A stretch of DNA of 64,000 bases. Source: Paraprevotella clara YIT 11840. Its GTDB lineage: Bacteria > Bacteroidota > Bacteroidia > Bacteroidales > Bacteroidaceae. The DNA lies in assembly GCF_000233955.1 (NCBI RefSeq), contig NZ_JH376579.1, positions 124,001 to 188,000 on the forward strand. Reading direction: 5' to 3'. Below are positions 1 to 9,026 of the stretch, in pieces. The translations under genes and the position numbers were made by a program. The notes below the pieces were generated by a model. It saw only the letters and a program-made list of their open reading frames with translations, made no database searches and was not told where the DNA came from. Positions within the stretch are counted from its first letter, which is position 1, and each line of letters opens with the position of its first letter.

Positions 1-418
1 CCAGCACCGCCCCCTTGCAAGCCGTCAGGGCTTCCTCCAGCGTGGGTATGGTCTCGTCCGAAAGACTTCCGTCCGCCCGGCGCAGGCGGAAACGCTTCAG
101 TTCCTCCACCGTGTAGTCTGCCACGTTGCCTTTGCCTTCCGTCGTGCGGTCGATGCTCCCGTCGTGCATCAGCACGAAACCGCCGTCCTTCGTCCGTTGG
201 ATGTCAATCTCCACCATGTCCACCCCCATGTCTGCCGCCCCTTTGATGGCCGCCACGGAGTTCTCGGGCGCATGCCGCCAGTCGCCCCTGTGGGCCACGA
301 CGAACACATAATCGGAGCGGCTGTCTTGCAGTTCCGCCCTCAACCGGCTGATATGCCCGGCTGCCTGTACGCACAGTGCCAGGCACCACAGCCCAACCGT
401 AAAAAGAATCTTTTTCAT
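1..418 (-). CDS. Glycerophosphodiester phosphodiesterase family protein, 3' end outside window
   Basis: The reading frame starts at the ATG complementary to 416-418 and stays open to the window edge, so only about 139 residues are visible. A signal peptide (MKKILFTVGLWCLALCVQAA) implies export. The mature part carries GDPD-family hallmarks: a VAHRGDW segment followed by PEN, then EIDIQRTKDG and MHDGSIDRTTEG, which match the catalytic and metal-binding HRG, E-x-D and H-D motifs. Enzymes of this family hydrolyse glycerophosphodiesters to glycerol-3-phosphate and an alcohol. The C-terminal half of the barrel is not in the window. It lies upstream-to-downstream after crcB on the same strand but about 100 bp away, so it may have its own promoter. 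The family call is firm; the substrate is not known. Confidence 0.85.
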   Translation of the reverse strand, partial: MKKILFTVGLWCLALCVQAAGHISRLRAELQDSRSDYVFVVAHRGDWRHAPENSVAAIKGAADMGVDMVEIDIQRTKDGGFVLMHDGSIDRTTEGKGNVADYTVEELKRFRLRRADGSLSDETIPTLEEALTACKGAVL

Positions 419-520
419 TTCCCTTTCATGTTTAACCGGAGTAAAAGTAGTCCTTTCCGTGGGAAACGCCGGAAAAGATTTACGTCTAAGATTGACAATC
501 TTGTGTTTTCGGGATGCAAA

Positions 521-898
521 TCAGAAGACACGTACCAGAAAATGGCCGAACCACACGGCCAACAGCCCCAAAACAAAGCTCAACACCGCGTATGCGGCAA
601 ACGACCAGAACTTGTCTGAAAGGAAAAGGATGTAGTTCTCGTGTACGAACGTGGAAAAGGTGGTAAACCCTCCGCAAAAGCCCACCGTGAGGAACAAACG
701 CCACTCGGGGGACAAGACATCCGCCCGCTCAAACCAACCGTACAACAAGCCGATGAACAGACAACCCGCCACATTGACGACCATCGTCCCCAACGGGAGA
801 TGAGTAAAACTGCCCGCCGAGACCCACCGGGTCAGCCCGTAACGGGCTATGCCACCCACGAAACTACCGACTCCGACACACAACAAGGTCTTCCACAT
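521..898 (-). CDS. crcB: Fluoride channel CrcB (Fluc)
   Basis: A small, very hydrophobic protein of about 125 residues with four predicted membrane helices, the usual length for CrcB. It has the family signatures GGIARYGL near the N-terminus, GTMVVNVAGCLFIG in helix 2 and GFCGGFTTFSTF in helix 3, the last being the Phe/Thr-rich fluoride pathway. It exports toxic fluoride across the inner membrane as a dual-topology dimer. I chose the ATG at 898 because AGGAGG lies seven bases before it. An upstream ATG at 916 overlaps the ybeY stop as ATGA and would add six residues (MTGGRQ). The close spacing with ybeY points to one transcript. No fluoride riboswitch was recognised. Confidence 0.9.
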   Translation of the reverse strand: MWKTLLCVGVGSFVGGIARYGLTRWVSAGSFTHLPLGTMVVNVAGCLFIGLLYGWFERADVLSPEWRLFLTVGFCGGFTTFSTFVHENYILFLSDKFWSFAAYAVLSFVLGLLAVWFGHFLVRVF

Positions 899-912
899 TT
901 GCCGTCCTCCTG

Positions 913-1338
913 TCATTGACCCAATGAGGAACGCAAAGCCAAAGCCTTGTCTTCGGCCGCCTCCATGATTTCACGTTCGCCCGGCCCCTTGTCGTTGATG
1001 CCGCAAAGGTGCAGGATACCGTGTATGATGACACGGTGCAGTTCCTCTTCGTAGGTTGCCCCCACCTGCTCGGCGTTGGTCCGCACCGTGTCGAGACTGA
1101 TGAAGAGGTCGCCCGAAATCACGTCACCTTCGCAGTAATCGAACGTGATGATATCCGTGTAATAATCGTGCCCGAGATACTGGCGGTTCACCTCCAGAAT
1201 CTTCTCGTCGTCCACGAAGATGTAGGCAATCTCGCCTACCCTTTTGCCGTAACTCGCAGCCACGGCTTTCACCCAGGCCGTGTTTTCGCGTTTCTTGATG
1301 GAGGGCATCTTCACGCCGTCCGTATTGTAAGTAATCAT
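913..1338 (-). CDS. ybeY: rRNA maturation endoribonuclease YbeY
   Basis: A protein of 141 residues, the usual size for YbeY, a metal-dependent single-strand endoribonuclease that acts in 16S rRNA 3'-end maturation and late 70S ribosome quality control. The signature helix reads HRVIIHGILHLCGINDKGPGE. The first two zinc-ligand histidines of HGxxHLxG are present, but the third position, His in the E. coli HGTLHLQGYDH motif, is Asp here. The stop overlaps the alternative start of crcB, and ruvB ends 14 bp upstream, so ruvB-ybeY-crcB probably form a transcription unit. The assignment is firm by motif and length. Confidence 0.93.
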   Translation of the reverse strand: MITYNTDGVKMPSIKKRENTAWVKAVAASYGKRVGEIAYIFVDDEKILEVNRQYLGHDYYTDIITFDYCEGDVISGDLFISLDTVRTNAEQVGATYEEELHRVIIHGILHLCGINDKGPGEREIMEAAEDKALALRSSLGQ

Positions 1339-1352
1339 TTCTTTCCTGTGTT

Positions 1353-2387
1353 TTAATCGTCAAACAAACTGCCTTGCAGCTCCGCCGTAAAACGGCTGCG
1401 CCCCAAATGCTTGTAAGCCATGTCCGTCACCTCCCGTCCGCGCGGCGTGCGCTTGATGAACCCTTCTTTAATCAGGAAAGGCTCATACACCTCTTCCACC
1501 GTTCCCGCATCTTCCCCGATGGCCGTGGCGATGGTCGTGATGCCTACCGGTCCGCCCTTGAACTTATCGATAATGGTAAGCAGAATCTTGTTGTCTATCT
1601 CGTCCAGTCCGTAACGGTCGATATTCAGTGCCTCCAACGCATAACGTGCGATGGCCATGTCCACCCGTCCCGTGCCGCGCACCTGGGCAAAATCGCGCAC
1701 GCGGCGTAAAAGCGCATTGGCGATACGGGGCGTTCCACGGCTGCGCCCGGCAATCTCCATGGCGGCATCGTGCTCGATGGGTACGGAAAGGATGTGTGCC
1801 GAACGTTCCACGATACGCGAAAGTACCTCGGCATCATAATACTCCAGATGCAGGTTGATACCGAAACGGGCACGGAGGGGAGCGGTAAGCAGACCGCTGC
1901 GCGTAGTGGCACCCACCAACGTGAAGGGATTCAAGTCGAGTTGTATGCTGCGTGCCGACGGGCCTTTGTCTATCATGATGTCTATCCGGTAGTCCTCCAT
2001 GGCGGAATAAAGATACTCCTCCACTACGGGACTGAGCCGATGGATTTCGTCGATGAAGAGCACGTCGTTCGGCTCCAACGAAGTCAGGATACCGGCCAAA
2101 TCGCCCGGCTTGTCCAATACCGGGCCGGACGTGACCTTGAAACCCACGCCCAGTTCGTTGGCTATGATGTTGCTCAGCGTGGTCTTCCCCAATCCCGGAG
2201 GACCGTGCAACAAAGTATGGTCGAGGGGCTCGCCCCTGTACTTGGCAGCCTCGACGAAAACTTTCAGGTTTTCCACCACCTTCAACTGTCCGCTGAAATC
2301 CCCGAACTGGAGCGGACGCAAGGCATTCTCGAACTCGCGCTCGGCAGACGAGTTTGAGGAACGGCGTATGTCGAAATCTTCTTCCAT
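1353..2387 (-). CDS. ruvB: Holliday junction branch migration helicase RuvB
   Basis: AAA+ motor of the RuvABC complex; it drives branch migration of Holliday junctions during recombinational repair. The 344-residue product from the ATG at 2387 (MEEDFDIRR) matches the family's usual 330-350 residues. Visible motifs are Walker [11 protein letters not shown] near residues 61-70, Walker B with DEIHRLS, the [17 protein letters not shown] sensor/arginine-finger region, and a C-terminal winged helix ending with [18 protein letters not shown]. The open frame runs 26 codons further upstream, but that extension lacks family similarity and crosses the promoter. A TATCTTTG box lies only eight bases before the chosen ATG, so the transcript may be almost leaderless. 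Confidence 0.95.
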   Translation of the reverse strand: MEEDFDIRRSSNSSAEREFENALRPLQFGDFSGQLKVVENLKVFVEAAKYRGEPLDHTLLHGPPGLGKTTLSNIIANELGVGFKVTSGPVLDKPGDLAGILTSLEPNDVLFIDEIHRLSPVVEEYLYSAMEDYRIDIMIDKGPSARSIQLDLNPFTLVGATTRSGLLTAPLRARFGINLHLEYYDAEVLSRIVERSAHILSVPIEHDAAMEIAGRSRGTPRIANALLRRVRDFAQVRGTGRVDMAIARYALEALNIDRYGLDEIDNKILLTIIDKFKGGPVGITTIATAIGEDAGTVEEVYEPFLIKEGFIKRTPRGREVTDMAYKHLGRSRFTAELQGSLFDD

Positions 2388-2394
2388 TGAGGGA

Positions 2395-2453
2395 CAAAGA
2401 TAACATCTTTTCCCCACAAAACGGGCATGCGTCCCATTTTTTATGTAACTTTG
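2395..2453. promoter_or_regulatory. Divergent promoter region between ruvB and the 2482 operon
   Basis: Two Bacteroidetes-type -7 boxes face outward. TATCTTTG on the minus strand (2402-2395) points to ruvB and TAACTTTG on the plus strand (2446-2453) points to the membrane-protein operon starting at 2482. Clear -33 TTTG boxes at 19-21 bp spacing were not found for either, so the call rests on the -7 boxes and position. Confidence 0.55.
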
Positions 2454-2481
2454 CCTTTCAATCATGTAACGGGAGATTTCT

Positions 2482-3717
2482 ATGGTTCTGAATTACATCT
2501 GGGTGGCATTCTTCGGCATCGCATTCCTCATCGCGGCAGGGAAGTTGGTTTTCGCAGGCGATGCCGGCGTGTTTCCGGCCATCATGGACTCCACGTTCAG
2601 TTCCGCCAAGACGGCTTTCGAGATTTCCCTCGGCCTGACCGGCGTGCTCTCGCTTTGGATGGGCATCATGAAAATCGGGGAAAAAGGCGGAGTGGTCCAC
2701 ATTCTGGCACGCGGCCTCAGCCCGCTTTTCTGCAAGCTCTTCCCGGACATTCCCAAGAACCATCCCGTCATCGGAAACATTTTCATGAACATCTCTGCCA
2801 ACATGTTGGGACTGGACAATGCGGCCACGCCGTTGGGACTGAAAGCCATGGAAGGCCTTCAGGAACTGAACCCGAAAAAAGACACAGCCAGCAACCCGAT
2901 GATCATGTTCCTCGTGCTGAACACTTCGGGACTGACCATCATCCCTGTCAGCATCATGGTTTACCGGACCCAAATGGAAGCGGCACAGCCCACGGATGTG
3001 TTCATCCCGATTCTGCTGGCAACCTTTGCCTCCACGCTGACGGGTATCATCGTCACCAGCCTTTATCAACGCATCAACCTGCTGAACCGGGTGGTCGTAC
3101 TGGCATTGGGAGGAGCCTGTCTGGCCGTAGCCGGCATCGTGTATGGCTTCAGCCGGTTGGACAAAGAAGAGATGAACTTGTGGAGTACGACCATCGCCAA
3201 CGTACTGCTGTTCTGCATCATCATCGCTTTCATTGCTGCCGGTGTCAGGAAACGCGTTAACGTGTACGATGCCTTTATCGAAGGAGCAAAAGACGGTTTT
3301 ACCACAGCCGTACGTATCATTCCCTATTTAGTCGCCATCTTGGTGGGCATCGGGGTATTCCGTGCTTCGGGGGCCATGGATTTGTTGACAGACGGCATCG
3401 CCGCAGTCGTCAAAGCCTGCGGCGGCGACGCAGACTTTGTCGGTGCACTGCCTACCGCACTGATGAAACCGCTGAGCGGCAGCGGGGCGCGCGGCATGAT
3501 GGTGGATGCCATGGAGACCTACGGTGCAGACTCCTTCGTGGGGCGGTTGAGCTGTATTTTCCAAGGCGCGACCGACACCACCTTTTATATATTGGCCGTT
3601 TACTTCGGCAGTGTGGGCATCACCCGCACGCGGCATGCCGTGGCTTGCGGCCTGTTGGCCGATTTGGCAGGTATAGTGGCCGCCATCGGTGTGGCTTATC
3701 TCTTTTTCGGAGCATAA
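2482..3717 (+). CDS. SpmA/SpmB-like nucleoside-recognition (Gate) domain membrane protein
   Basis: A 411-residue integral membrane protein that appears to join the two halves known as spore maturation proteins A and B. The N-terminal half (to about residue 200) contains [17 protein letters not shown] and a long Asn/Pro-rich loop; the C-terminal half begins near [34 protein letters not shown] and includes [19 protein letters not shown], both typical of this family. Bacteroidales do not sporulate, and the role of these fused proteins outside Firmicutes is not established; transport of a small solute is plausible from the Gate-type fold. It heads a tight plus-strand unit with the flippase 21 bp downstream. 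Confidence 0.85.
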   Translation: MVLNYIWVAFFGIAFLIAAGKLVFAGDAGVFPAIMDSTFSSAKTAFEISLGLTGVLSLWMGIMKIGEKGGVVHILARGLSPLFCKLFPDIPKNHPVIGNIFMNISANMLGLDNAATPLGLKAMEGLQELNPKKDTASNPMIMFLVLNTSGLTIIPVSIMVYRTQMEAAQPTDVFIPILLATFASTLTGIIVTSLYQRINLLNRVVVLALGGACLAVAGIVYGFSRLDKEEMNLWSTTIANVLLFCIIIAFIAAGVRKRVNVYDAFIEGAKDGFTTAVRIIPYLVAILVGIGVFRASGAMDLLTDGIAAVVKACGGDADFVGALPTALMKPLSGSGARGMMVDAMETYGADSFVGRLSCIFQGATDTTFYILAVYFGSVGITRTRHAVACGLLADLAGIVAAIGVAYLFFGA

Positions 3718-3738
3718 TAGAAACAAACTGAACGAAAT

Positions 3739-5241
3739 ATGGCAGAATTGAAATCGGTGGCCAAAGACACCGCCATCTACGGACTAAGCAGCATCATCGG
3801 AAAGTTCCTGAACTATTTGCTGGTCCCGCTCTATACGGCCAAGATGACCGTGGAAAGCGGAGGCTATGGCATCGTGACCAACATTTATGCCTACGTGGCG
3901 CTTTTGATGGTCATCCTCACGTTCGGCATGGAAACCACGCTGTTCCGTTTTGCCAACAAAGAGGGGGAAAACCCGCAAACCGTCTATGGCACGACACTCA
4001 CCATGGTGGGCAGCCTGTCTCTGCTGTTTGCCTTGCTCGTACTGGCTTTCCTCCATCCGATAGCTTCCGGCATAGGCTACGCAGACCATCCGGAATATGT
4101 GGGAATCATGGCGGTCACGGTAGCCTTGGATGCCTTTCAGGCCATTCCCTTTGCCTGGCTGCGCTACCAGCACCGTCCTATCAAGTTTTTCGCGTTGAAG
4201 ATGCTGTTCATCGTGCTCAACATCACGTTGAACATCCTTTATTTCGTCGTGCTTCCGGCATTGTACGTCCGCCACGCATGGGTGGGCGCAATTTATAACC
4301 CGTCTGTAGGACCGGGATATGCCTTCATCCTGAACCTTGTCTGTACATCGTTCATCACTTTCTTCTTCATTCCCGAACTGACAGGATTCAAATATCAGTT
4401 CGACACCCGGCTGATGAAACGTATGTTGGGCTACAGTTGGCCCATCCTGATTCTCGGTATTGCAGGCATCCTGAACCAGACGGCCGACAAAATCATCTTC
4501 CCGTTGGTGTACGGCGACACGGAAGCGGCCAAGTCCGAACTGGGCATCTACGGTGCTTGCGTGAAGATTGCCATGATAATGGCCATGTTCACCCAAGCTT
4601 TCCGCTATGCGTATGAGCCGTTCGTGTTCGGCAAGGCTAAGGACAAGAACAGCGGAGAGACCTACGCCACGGTCATGAAGTTCTTCATCATCTTCACCCT
4701 GCTGGCCTACCTTTGCGTCATCGGTTACATGGACATCCTGAAACGAATCATAGCTCCGGACTATTGGCCCGGCTTACGTGTCGTCCCCATTGTCATGGCA
4801 GCCGAAATCATGATGGGGGTTTACTTCAACCTTTCCTTTTGGTACAAGCTCATCGACAAGACGATTTGGGGGGCCTGGTTCTCGGCTGCCGGTTGTTTGG
4901 TCCTCTTTGCCGTCAACATCATCTTCATCCCGACGTACAGCTACATGGCATGTGCCTGGGGCGGTTTCGCCGGATACGCCACGGCCATGCTCCTGTCCTA
5001 CACCGTGGGACAGAAGAAAAACCCCGTCCGCTATCCGTTGAAATCCATCGGCATCTACGTACTGATTGCCGGAGGTTTCTACGCCATCATGGCCTGTACG
5101 CCCGAAGAATGGCCCGTATGGACACGACTGGGTATCAACACGGTGCTCATCCTGCTCTTCGTCGGACATATCCTGAAACACGACCTACCGGTACGAAGCC
5201 TACCGGTCATCGGCAAATATTTTCATAAATTTCAAAAGTAA
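3739..5241 (+). CDS. Polysaccharide flippase, MOP superfamily (Wzx-like)
   Basis: A 500-residue protein with 12-14 predicted membrane helices. The start MAELKSVAKDTAIYGLSSIIGKFLNYLLVPLYT is typical of lipopolysaccharide/polysaccharide biosynthesis flippases (the '..GLS..IGK.LN..L.PLYT' pattern). Such proteins move undecaprenyl-linked glycans or other lipid-linked intermediates across the inner membrane. No glycosyltransferase genes adjoin it, so the substrate cannot be inferred from context; the neighbours are an SpmAB-like protein and a DUF389 protein four bp downstream. It probably belongs to a housekeeping unit rather than a capsule locus. Confidence 0.88.
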   Translation: MAELKSVAKDTAIYGLSSIIGKFLNYLLVPLYTAKMTVESGGYGIVTNIYAYVALLMVILTFGMETTLFRFANKEGENPQTVYGTTLTMVGSLSLLFALLVLAFLHPIASGIGYADHPEYVGIMAVTVALDAFQAIPFAWLRYQHRPIKFFALKMLFIVLNITLNILYFVVLPALYVRHAWVGAIYNPSVGPGYAFILNLVCTSFITFFFIPELTGFKYQFDTRLMKRMLGYSWPILILGIAGILNQTADKIIFPLVYGDTEAAKSELGIYGACVKIAMIMAMFTQAFRYAYEPFVFGKAKDKNSGETYATVMKFFIIFTLLAYLCVIGYMDILKRIIAPDYWPGLRVVPIVMAAEIMMGVYFNLSFWYKLIDKTIWGAWFSAAGCLVLFAVNIIFIPTYSYMACAWGGFAGYATAMLLSYTVGQKKNPVRYPLKSIGIYVLIAGGFYAIMACTPEEWPVWTRLGINTVLILLFVGHILKHDLPVRSLPVIGKYFHKFQK

Positions 5242-5245
5242 AATC

Positions 5246-6640
5246 ATGGAAAATAAACCCAAAAAACAACGGAGTTATCTCAACCTGTTTATCCGCAGAC
5301 TTTTAAGCATGAAGGAAGATAAGGCCCCGGAAGAAGAAACCATAGCCTCTATCAAGGCTGGTATCGACTTTCGCGGAGCCAATCTCTGGATCTTGATTTT
5401 CGCCATCTTTGTGGCTTCCCTGGGCCTGAACACCAACTCTGCCGCCGTCATCATCGGTGCCATGTTGATTTCTCCGCTCATGGGTCCGATTGTCGGCATG
5501 GGACTAGGCGTGGGTATCTACGATTTCGAACTGCTCAAACGGGCGTTCCGCAGTTTTGCCACCGCCACTATTTTCAGTGTGCTCACGGCAACGTTCTATT
5601 TTGCCATCACACCCATAAACGAAGCCCAGTCCGAACTGCTTGCCCGGACCTCACCTACGATTTACGACGTGCTCATCGCGCTCTTCGGCGGACTGGCCGG
5701 CATCGTAGCCTTGTGTAGCACGGGGCAACGCGGAGGTAACGTCATTCCCGGCGTAGCCATAGCCACAGCTATCATGCCTCCCCTCTGTACGACCGGTTTC
5801 GGACTAGCCACGGGCAACTGGCTTTACGCAGCCGGAGCCTTCTATCTCTATCTCATCAATTCCATTTTCATTGCTTTGGCCACGTTCGTAGGAGTGAACA
5901 TCCTGGATTTCAAGAAGAAGGTATTTGTGGACAAACAGCGGGAAAAGCGAGTGAAGCATATCATTATCACCATAGCCGTGCTCACGATGCTACCTTCTGC
6001 CCTTCTTACCTATACGCTGGTCCGGGAAGACATATTCATGAGTAAGGTCAATAATTTCGTAACACAAGTCGTCACGTCCGACCAAACGCAGGTCATCACA
6101 AAAAAGGCAGACTACCGCACCAAAGAAATCCGCCTCGTTACCATCGGGGAAGAGATAGCCGAAAAAGAATTGGAAAGGATGAGAAGCCAGATGGAACGCT
6201 TCGGATTAAAGGACGTCAAACTGTCCATCGTACAAGGTACAAAGAATCTCAGCACAAACGAACTGAAGTCGATGCTGAACGATCCGGCCGTCAAACAGGC
6301 AGACAAAAGTGCACAGTTGTTGGCCAATGAACAGGAACGCGGGGATCGGTTGCAGAAAGAATTGGACTTTTACAAAGCTACTGAACAACAAGCCCAGTCC
6401 GTCAGTGCGGAAATGGCGACTCTGTTCCCCGAAGCGGCACGCGTCAGTATCTCTCGCACCATTTCCTATACTGTCGGTGACAGTACGAAGAAAGATTCTT
6501 TGACCTTGGTAAGTCTTACCCTGAAAGAAAAGTTATCGGCTCAGAATCGGGAGAAGATGGAGGAATGGCTCAAAGCCAGACTGAAAGCCCAAAACATGAA
6601 ACTCATTGTCGGAACAAAGATAGAAAACAACAAAAAATAA
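5246..6640 (+). CDS. DUF389 domain membrane protein (TIGR00341-like)
   Basis: A 464-residue protein whose N-terminal two thirds is a membrane domain with the DUF389 hallmarks GLNTNSAAVIIGAMLISPLMGPIVGMGLG and GNVIPGVAIATAIMPPLCTTGFGLA. The C-terminal third (about 280-464) is soluble, charged and partly coiled-coil-like (KQADKSAQLLANEQERGDRLQKELDFYKATEQQAQ) and resembles a periplasmic domain. The family has no established biochemical function. It starts five bp after the flippase and is followed 17 bp later by the S46 peptidase, so it is co-transcribed. The family call is confident; I infer no function. Confidence 0.87.
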   Translation: MENKPKKQRSYLNLFIRRLLSMKEDKAPEEETIASIKAGIDFRGANLWILIFAIFVASLGLNTNSAAVIIGAMLISPLMGPIVGMGLGVGIYDFELLKRAFRSFATATIFSVLTATFYFAITPINEAQSELLARTSPTIYDVLIALFGGLAGIVALCSTGQRGGNVIPGVAIATAIMPPLCTTGFGLATGNWLYAAGAFYLYLINSIFIALATFVGVNILDFKKKVFVDKQREKRVKHIIITIAVLTMLPSALLTYTLVREDIFMSKVNNFVTQVVTSDQTQVITKKADYRTKEIRLVTIGEEIAEKELERMRSQMERFGLKDVKLSIVQGTKNLSTNELKSMLNDPAVKQADKSAQLLANEQERGDRLQKELDFYKATEQQAQSVSAEMATLFPEAARVSISRTISYTVGDSTKKDSLTLVSLTLKEKLSAQNREKMEEWLKARLKAQNMKLIVGTKIENNKK

Positions 6641-6657
6641 CCATTTAACAGATAAAT

Positions 6658-8823
6658 ATGAAGAAAAAGTTTTTAACGTTACTCGCCTTCGTTTGTGGTC
6701 TCAACGGTATAAAGGCCGATGAAGGCATGTGGATGCTCAGCCACATTTCGCCCAAAAGTATGAAGGTCATGAAGGATTTGGGACTGCAAATGAGCGAAAA
6801 AGAATTGTATAATACGAAAGGCACCTCGCTGAAAGACGCTGTGGTCAGTTTCGGTGGCTTCTGTTCCGGTGTCGTAGTCTCACCGGACGGTTTGGTCTTT
6901 ACAAACCACCACTGCGGCTTCGGCAACATACAGGCTTTGGCCACACCTGAAAACGACATCCTGAAGAACGGATTCGTGGCCCATACACAAGCGGAAGAAC
7001 TTCCAGCAAAAGGCCTTTATGTACAGATCCTCCAAAGGACGGAAGATATCACCAAACGGGTAAACAAAGCTTTGGACAAATACTACAAGGAACATGCCGC
7101 CGAGATGGCCCAATTGGGTGAAAATGCCAAAGAAAAAATGCGTTGGAACAGTGTGGACTCCATCTGCCTGGCCATAGAAAACGAATATGCAAAGAAATAT
7201 CCGGAGTTGATTTGTGAAGTCAGCCCCTATTACACGGGAAACGCCTTCTATGTCAACGTATATAAACAATACGACGACATCCGTCTGGTATTCGCACCGC
7301 CTCAAAGCTTAGGCAAGTTCGGCGGTGAAACGGACAATTGGATGTGGCCGCGCCAAACCTGCGACTTCAGTGTCTTCCGCATTTATGCCGACAAGGACAA
7401 CCAGCCTGCCGAATACAGTGCGGACAACCGCCCGTTGAAAGCCGAACGTTATGCAAAAGTCTCTTTAGAAGGTTTCAAGAAAGGAGACTACTGTATGACC
7501 ATCGGCTATCCCGGACGTACCAACCGTTATCTCTCTTCTTACGGAATCGTGGAACGCATGGAGAATACCAACGAATCCCGAATCAATGTACGTGGCGTGA
7601 AGCAAGGGATATGGAAGAAATGGATGGACAGCGATCCGAAAATCCGTTTACAGTATGCTTCCAAATATGCCAACAGTTCCAACTATTGGAAAAACAGTAT
7701 CGGCATGAACAAGGCGCTTAAAGAGTTGAAAGTCGTAGAACAGAAGAAAAAACAAGAACAACAAATCAACGAATGGGCACAAAAAAGCAAAAAAAGACAA
7801 GAACGCTTCGGTAACTTGGCTCCCGAACTTGAAAAAGCGTACGCAGCCCGCAAAGACGGCAACCGCGCCATCGCGTTCCTGAACGAGTCTTTCCTTGGAG
7901 GTCCCGATCTGATGCGTATCGCTTTCTACTTCGACAACTTGCAAAACGCAGGAGGAGAAACGGGCAAGGCAACTTGGAAAAACCGTCTGCGTCAACAATA
8001 CAAGGACTGGAACGAGGAGGTCGACAAGGAAACGATGACGGCCTTGATAGACAATTACGCCAAGCAAGTAAAACCCGAATATCTGCCGGACTTCTATCAG
8101 ACGATAGAAAAAGAATACAATAACGACATCCGTACCTATGTGGATGCCATGTTCAAACAGTCGGTCCTGACCGATACAAACTGTGTCAATCTGACGCTGA
8201 CCCAAGAACAAAAAGATAATGACATGGCACTGAAATGCCTGAAGAGTGTGATGGAACTTGGTGGAAAAGTATCTGACCAAATCAGTCAGTACAACATGGA
8301 CGTGGCAGAAAAGGAAAGACTGCTTTGCGAAGCCATACTTGAAATGGAAATGGACCAGCCGCATTATTCGGATGCGAACTCGACCATGCGCCTGAGCTAC
8401 GGTTTCGTAGACGACTACACCAGTGCTGCCGGACACCAGAACTACTTTACTACCATGCCGAGTCTGTTGGATAAAGTCAAACAAAGCGACAGAATAGATG
8501 AATATAAAGTGGAACCGGAAGTCAAAGCTCTGTTCGAAAAAGGCGAATTCGGCCCTTACAAAGACAAGGAAAGCGGCGAAATGCAACTCTGTTTTCTTAC
8601 GAACAACGACATTACCGGCGGAAATTCCGGCAGCCCGATGTTCAACGGCAAGGGCGAACTTATCGGACTGGCTTTCGACGGTAACTGGGACGCCTTGAGC
8701 AGCGACATTACTTTCACACAGGATTTGACCCGTTGTATCGGCGTAGACATCCGTTATGTACTTTACATCATCGACCGATGGGGCAAGGCGGAACGTCTTA
8801 TCCAAGAAATAGGTGCACGATAA
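6658..8823 (+). CDS. S46 family dipeptidyl-peptidase (DPP7/DPP11-type)
   Basis: A 721-residue exported serine peptidase that removes dipeptides from peptide N-termini in the periplasm, a key step for amino-acid-fermenting Bacteroidales. After a short signal peptide ending near IKA, the mature protein starts DEGMWM as in the family. The catalytic triad regions are visible: TNHHCGF (His about 85), DNWMWPRQTCDFSVFR (Asp) and GGNSGSPMF (Ser 657). By my recollection of Porphyromonas enzymes, the S1-specificity position 25 residues after the catalytic Ser is Gly in DPP7 and Arg in DPP11; here it appears to be Ser 682, which argues against acidic (DPP11) specificity. It is the last gene of the unit, with a hairpin downstream. 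Confidence 0.9.
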   Translation: MKKKFLTLLAFVCGLNGIKADEGMWMLSHISPKSMKVMKDLGLQMSEKELYNTKGTSLKDAVVSFGGFCSGVVVSPDGLVFTNHHCGFGNIQALATPENDILKNGFVAHTQAEELPAKGLYVQILQRTEDITKRVNKALDKYYKEHAAEMAQLGENAKEKMRWNSVDSICLAIENEYAKKYPELICEVSPYYTGNAFYVNVYKQYDDIRLVFAPPQSLGKFGGETDNWMWPRQTCDFSVFRIYADKDNQPAEYSADNRPLKAERYAKVSLEGFKKGDYCMTIGYPGRTNRYLSSYGIVERMENTNESRINVRGVKQGIWKKWMDSDPKIRLQYASKYANSSNYWKNSIGMNKALKELKVVEQKKKQEQQINEWAQKSKKRQERFGNLAPELEKAYAARKDGNRAIAFLNESFLGGPDLMRIAFYFDNLQNAGGETGKATWKNRLRQQYKDWNEEVDKETMTALIDNYAKQVKPEYLPDFYQTIEKEYNNDIRTYVDAMFKQSVLTDTNCVNLTLTQEQKDNDMALKCLKSVMELGGKVSDQISQYNMDVAEKERLLCEAILEMEMDQPHYSDANSTMRLSYGFVDDYTSAAGHQNYFTTMPSLLDKVKQSDRIDEYKVEPEVKALFEKGEFGPYKDKESGEMQLCFLTNNDITGGNSGSPMFNGKGELIGLAFDGNWDALSSDITFTQDLTRCIGVDIRYVLYIIDRWGKAERLIQEIGAR

Positions 8824-8845
8824 TTTTCGTCCCGAACCCATTATC

Positions 8846-8885
8846 CAGCCGGACCGTCTTTAGTATATTAAGGATGGTCCGGCTG
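8846..8885 (+). terminator. Hairpin after S46 peptidase
   Basis: CAGCCGGACC at 8846-8855 pairs perfectly with GGTCCGGCTG at 8876-8885, and three further pairs extend the stem around a 14-base loop. It follows the peptidase stop by 22 bp. There is no long T tract after it, so termination may be incomplete or the hairpin may stabilise the mRNA 3' end. Confidence 0.65.
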
Positions 8886-8938
8886 TGTTATCAACCACAT
8901 GCTTTGCAGATATTTAACATAAGTTTCTGCGAAACAAA

Positions 8939-8970
8939 ATTGTATTATTGGATACTAAACTATAAATTTG
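8939..8970 (+). promoter_or_regulatory. Promoter of the secreted metalloprotease-like gene
   Basis: An ATTG -33 box (8939-8942), 20 bp spacer and TAAATTTG -7 box (8963-8970) fit the Bacteroidetes promoter pattern. Predicted transcription starts about 50 bases before the ATG at 9027. Confidence 0.6.
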
Positions 8971-9026
8971 CGAACAGTTTATAACTTAATTTCAATTTTG
9001 AACAAACCACTCAAAACAAAAGCATC

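Noticed and set aside
7648-8841. Long minus-strand open frame opposite the S46 peptidase
   Set aside because: It is antisense to a peptidase with all catalytic motifs, and its hydrophobic, Phe-rich translation is what a reverse-complemented charged protein produces.
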